Below are positions 6,258 to 8,396 of a DNA stretch of 8,396 bases, piece after piece. Each line of letters starts with the position of its first letter. The first letter of the stretch is position 1. The notes below the pieces were generated by a model. It made no database searches. It saw nothing but the letters and a program-made list of their open reading frames with translations, and was not told where the DNA came from. This stretch comes from Verrucomicrobiota bacterium (lineage in GTDB: Bacteria > Verrucomicrobiota > Verrucomicrobiae > Limisphaerales > UBA11358). Where the stretch lies: NCBI GenBank assembly GCA_014860005.1, contig JACZKP010000148.1:1-8396 (forward strand). The letters are read 5' to 3'. A program made the position numbers and the translations under genes.

Positions 6258-6306
6258 GCAGGGACAAGGGATTGACCTTGCCCCCTGCGAACCGGACTGG
6301 CGGCTC
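6258..6306 (-). other. possible remnant of group II intron 3' RNA structure (domain V/VI-like)
   Basis: On the minus strand, directly after reverse transcriptase homology stops, GAGCCG (6306-6301) and CGGTTC (6294-6289) could pair as the basal stem of domain V of a group II intron. The usual middle of that domain (about 16 bases) is missing. Immediately after it, 6288-6258 forms a 12-bp stem with one bulged G around a TCAATC loop. That stem uses a G-U pair only on the minus strand, which favours a minus-strand RNA. Position and order fit domains V and VI, but the catalytic AGC triad context and a bulged branch-point A are not evident. The call is tentative. Confidence 0.3.
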
Positions 6307-6312
6307 TCCCTC

Positions 6313-6870
6313 AAGGAAGTCGAAGCCTCCGGGCACTCGCGCGTTGACGATTCGTGTCTCTTCAGGTGCAAGGTCAGTCCGGCTTCGCACATCCATTGCC
6401 GCACCGCTGCCAAGACGTTCTGCGCCTCGGCTTGACTGCAACAGAGGAATACGAATTCCTCGGCGCGCAGGAAGCTTTCCACCAGCGCCAGCACATGCCC
6501 GTCGGCCACTCGCTCTTTGACCAGCGCCAGCAAACGGTCGTCCGGTATCGTGTCGAAGTAGCTCTTCAGGTCAGCAGCCACCACCCAGTCGTGGCCCGCC
6601 TTGAGCAGCGTGTCCACTCGCCGCAGCGTCTTTGACCGCACGCCCCGGGCGGAAGCCTTAGCTCTGCGCGCGCCCCCTGAGATAAACCACGCCCCCTCTG
6701 CCCAAAGCCAAAGGCCACGCCATCTAACGGGGCGAGGCCAACTCCGTCTTGAAGCTCGGCTCCAGGATGTGCCGCAGCACGCCTTGCGCGATGCGGTCGC
6801 GCACCGCTGGGTTCCGCCCCAGAAACTTGCGCTTGCCGGACTAAAGCGGGCGATGCGCCTGCTTCCGGTG
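6313..6870 (-). pseudogene. decayed group II intron-type reverse transcriptase/maturase
   Basis: Fragments of a group II intron-encoded RT appear in order across different minus-strand frames. First, about 6840-6724, is GKRKFLGRNPAVRDRIAQGV then LRHILEPSF, ended by TAG at 6726-6724, with another TAG in the same frame at 6843-6841. Second, from 6654, is FRPGRAVKDA, the RT 'HGFRPGRGCKDA' block. A frameshift then leads to LRRVDTLLKAGHDWVVAADL and KSYFDTIP, the motif with the first catalytic Asp, and on to ALVESFLRA. At about 6460 this jumps straight to EEFVFLCCSQAEAQ, skipping about 50 residues that should include the TPQGAVISPLLANLYL block and most of the YADD catalytic motif. A further frameshift near 6365 leads to ETRIVNARVPGGFDFL, where homology stops. 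The thumb/X and endonuclease domains are absent. It cannot make an active enzyme. It lies between the FAS1 genes and the broken desaturase. Confidence 0.85.
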
Positions 6871-6926
6871 GAATAATTTGGGGAACTAATCTTGCTCCCG
6901 TTGCCGATTCTGTTTAAGCATGGAGC

Positions 6927-8258
6927 ATGTCGCGGCGCGTCATCATCGTCGGAGCAGGCCCGGGGGGGCTGGCCTCAGCCATGTAACTCGCGAAGGCTGG
7001 GGCGGAAGTCACCATTTTGGAAAAGCAGCCGCGCGTGGGTGGGCGCACGTCGTTGATTGAGGCGGACGGCTACAAGTTCGATCTCGGCCCGACGTTTTTT
7101 CTTTATCCGCAAATCTTGCAGGAGATTTTTCAAGAAGTCGGACGCAACCTTTACAAGGAAGTGCCGATGGCCAAGCTCGACCCGCAATACCGCATCACCT
7201 TCGGCGCGGGCGGGGAGTTGAACGCCACGCCCGACCTCGAACGCATGGTGGCGGAGATTGCGAAGCTGTCGCCGCCGGACGCGCCGGGCTTCCGCCAGTT
7301 CATGGAATACAACCGCGTGAAGCTGGAAAAATTCGCGCCGTGCCTGCAAGTGCCTTTTCCCGGCTGGACGAGCTTGATCAGCCTGCGCCTGCTGATGGTG
7401 TTGCCGTTTCTCAAGCCGTGGAAGTCGCTGCACGCGGAGTTGGCGGGTTATTTCAAAGACCCGCGGGTGCAACTCGCGTTCACTTTCCAATCAAAATATC
7501 TCGGCATGTCGCCATTCCAGTGTCCGAGCCTGTTTTCCATCTTGTCGTTCCTCGAATACGAGCACGGCATCTGGCATCCGACGGGCGGCTGCAATTCGAT
7601 CTCGCGCAACATGGCGCGCGTGGCGCAGGAACTCGGTGTGAACATCCAGCTCAACACCGCCGTGGAGGAAGTGCTGTTTCAAGGCCGCCGCGCCACCGGC
7701 GTGCGGACAGCGCAGGGCGAACAGCGCGCCGATGCGGTGATGCTGAACGCTGATTTTGCCAGCGCCATCACGAGGCTCGTGCCCAACAATCTGCGCCGCC
7801 GCTGGAGCGACGGGAAGGTCGCGAAGAAGGATTTTTCCTGCTCCACGTTCATGCTGTATCTCGGCGTGGAAGGAACATTCGATCATCTCGCGCACCACAA
7901 TATCTATGTCGCGAAAGATTACCGCCGCAACCTCGACGAAATCGAGCGACAGCATGTCCTGTCAGAGGAACCGTCGTTTTATGTCGCGAACCCGGTGCGC
8001 ACCGACGACACGATGGCGCCGCCCGGGCACAGCGCACTGTATGTCCTGCTGCCGGTGACGCATCAGCATCCGAACGTGGATTGGAACAGGGAGAGCGCGC
8101 GGTATCGCGGCGTGGCTCTTCGCCAGCTTGAAAAACTCGGCATCACGGACATCGAGAAGCGCATCCGTTTCGAGCGCGTGGTGACGCCGGCGGATTGGGA
8201 GAGCAAGGTGGATGTGTATCGCGGCGCGACCTTCAACCTGGCCCACAGCTTCAAACAA
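6927..8258 (+). pseudogene. CrtI-like carotenoid (phytoene) desaturase, disrupted by a nonsense codon and an IS insertion
   Basis: ATG 6927 begins MSRRVIIVGAGPGGLASAM, the N-terminal FAD-binding Rossmann motif (GxGxxG) of CrtI-type desaturases. The next codon is TAA (6984-6986), after which the same frame continues with LAKAGAEVTILEKQPRVGGR and FDLGPTFFLYP, as expected for an intact protein. A single T-to-A change (TTA to TAA) would explain it. The frame runs open through family blocks such as HPTGGCNSISRNMARVAQEL, the STFMLYLGVEG block and YRGATFNLAHSF. After K-Q the homology ends abruptly at 8258. The final part expected in the family (V-G-G-G-T-H-P-G-S-G-L-P, the second FAD contact) is missing, replaced by the end of an ISL3-type element. 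CrtI enzymes add double bonds to phytoene or related C30/C40 carotenoids; which substrate applies cannot be told. A start after the TAA would lose the FAD site, so the gene is almost certainly dead. Confidence 0.85.
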
Positions 8259-8396
8259 GGTTCTTCGCTGTTTTCGGTGGAATAGCCGGGTAGTCTCGCG
8301 GGCATGACACCTGAGAAACTGTTTCATGAGTTGCTGGGATTGGGATTGAACTGGGAAGTGGTCGAGAGCCGGTTTGACCAGAAAAGCGGCACGGTT
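8259..8396 (+). mobile_element. left end of an ISL3-family insertion sequence
   Basis: The sequence from 8259 opens with GGTTCTTCGCTGTTTTCG, resembling the GG(C/T)TCTTC start of ISL3-family terminal inverted repeats. This is exactly where CrtI homology stops. A transposase start typical of the family follows 45 bases in. ISL3 elements usually make 8-bp target duplications, so 8251-8258 (TCAAACAA) is the predicted left copy. The right end lies outside the window. Confidence 0.7.
8304..8396 (+). CDS. ISL3 family transposase, N-terminal fragment (continues past the window)
   Basis: ATG 8304 opens a frame that stays open to the window edge and gives 31 residues: MTPEKLFHELLGLGLNWEVV then ESRFDQKSGTV. 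The pattern L-F-x-x-L-L-G-L-x-x-x-W-x-V-V-E-x-R-F matches the start of ISL3-family DDE transposases, which continue with a zinc-finger-like Cys region, a helix-turn-helix and a catalytic DDE domain. None of those are in view. The position just inside a GGTTCTTC-type end, in the same direction, supports the assignment. No strong ribosome binding site precedes it. Whether the transposase is intact cannot be judged. Confidence 0.7.
   Translation, partial: MTPEKLFHELLGLGLNWEVVESRFDQKSGTV

Noticed and set aside
6655..6723. Insert between two RT fragments as a separate element
   Set aside because: It has no inverted repeats, no open frame and no recognisable similarity, and is best read as decayed or replaced RT sequence.
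6927..8285. Stop-codon readthrough or recoding in the CrtI-like gene
   Set aside because: No recoding signal is evident and the gene is also cut at its 3' end, so simple decay explains the TAA.
1..8396. CRISPR array, tRNA, rRNA, defence or biosynthetic cluster
   Set aside because: No regularly spaced repeats, cloverleaf-like sequences or hallmark genes were seen on either strand.

Overview
The window looks like a chromosomal segment of a Verrucomicrobiota bacterium, probably of the Limisphaerales/Pedosphaerales type. This is an inference from gene content: a DUF6807 lipoprotein, secreted FAS1 proteins, a bacterial CIA30-like protein, moderately high GC, and starts with weak or no Shine-Dalgarno sequences. 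No RNA gene, CRISPR array or replication origin was seen.

Layout. Positions 1-202 (minus) hold the C-terminal part of a YjbQ/UPF0047 protein whose N-terminal part is missing. Positions 335-1273 (plus) encode a multi-pass membrane protein, convergent with a DUF6807 lipoprotein at 1332-2333 (minus). A 318-base divergent intergenic region separates the latter from a plus-strand run: tspO (2652-3152), an exported CIA30-like protein (3163-3753), a possible 42-residue small ORF with its own ribosome binding site (4030-4158), a secreted single-FAS1 protein (4163-4660) and a secreted triple-FAS1 protein (4756-6096). Stable stem-loops with a single bulged base lie directly upstream of the small ORF/fas1 pair and between the two fas1 genes. 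A perfect 12-bp stem-loop (6157-6185) closes the run.

From about 6250 to the end the DNA is a graveyard of mobile and broken genes. On the minus strand (about 6313-6870) is a badly decayed group II intron-type reverse transcriptase. It has lost the segment carrying the catalytic YADD motif, has frameshifts and stops, and is followed by a possible remnant of the intron's 3' RNA structure. On the plus strand (6927-8258) is a CrtI-like carotenoid desaturase broken twice. An in-frame TAA lies inside its FAD-binding Rossmann motif, and its C-terminal part is cut off where an ISL3-type insertion sequence begins (8259). The start of the ISL3 transposase runs off the window edge.

How the parts may work together (inference): TspO, FAS1 proteins, CIA30-like proteins and carotenoid desaturases are all found among light- or oxidative-stress-responsive genes in various non-phototrophic bacteria. 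The plus-strand run could be such a module whose carotenoid arm has been lost here. No regulator (LitR/CarH, ECF sigma factor, ChrR) is visible in the window to support that directly. I see no clearly new defence or metabolic system. The best leads are the doubly broken desaturase, the small ORF and hairpins before the FAS1 genes, and the collapsed group II intron.
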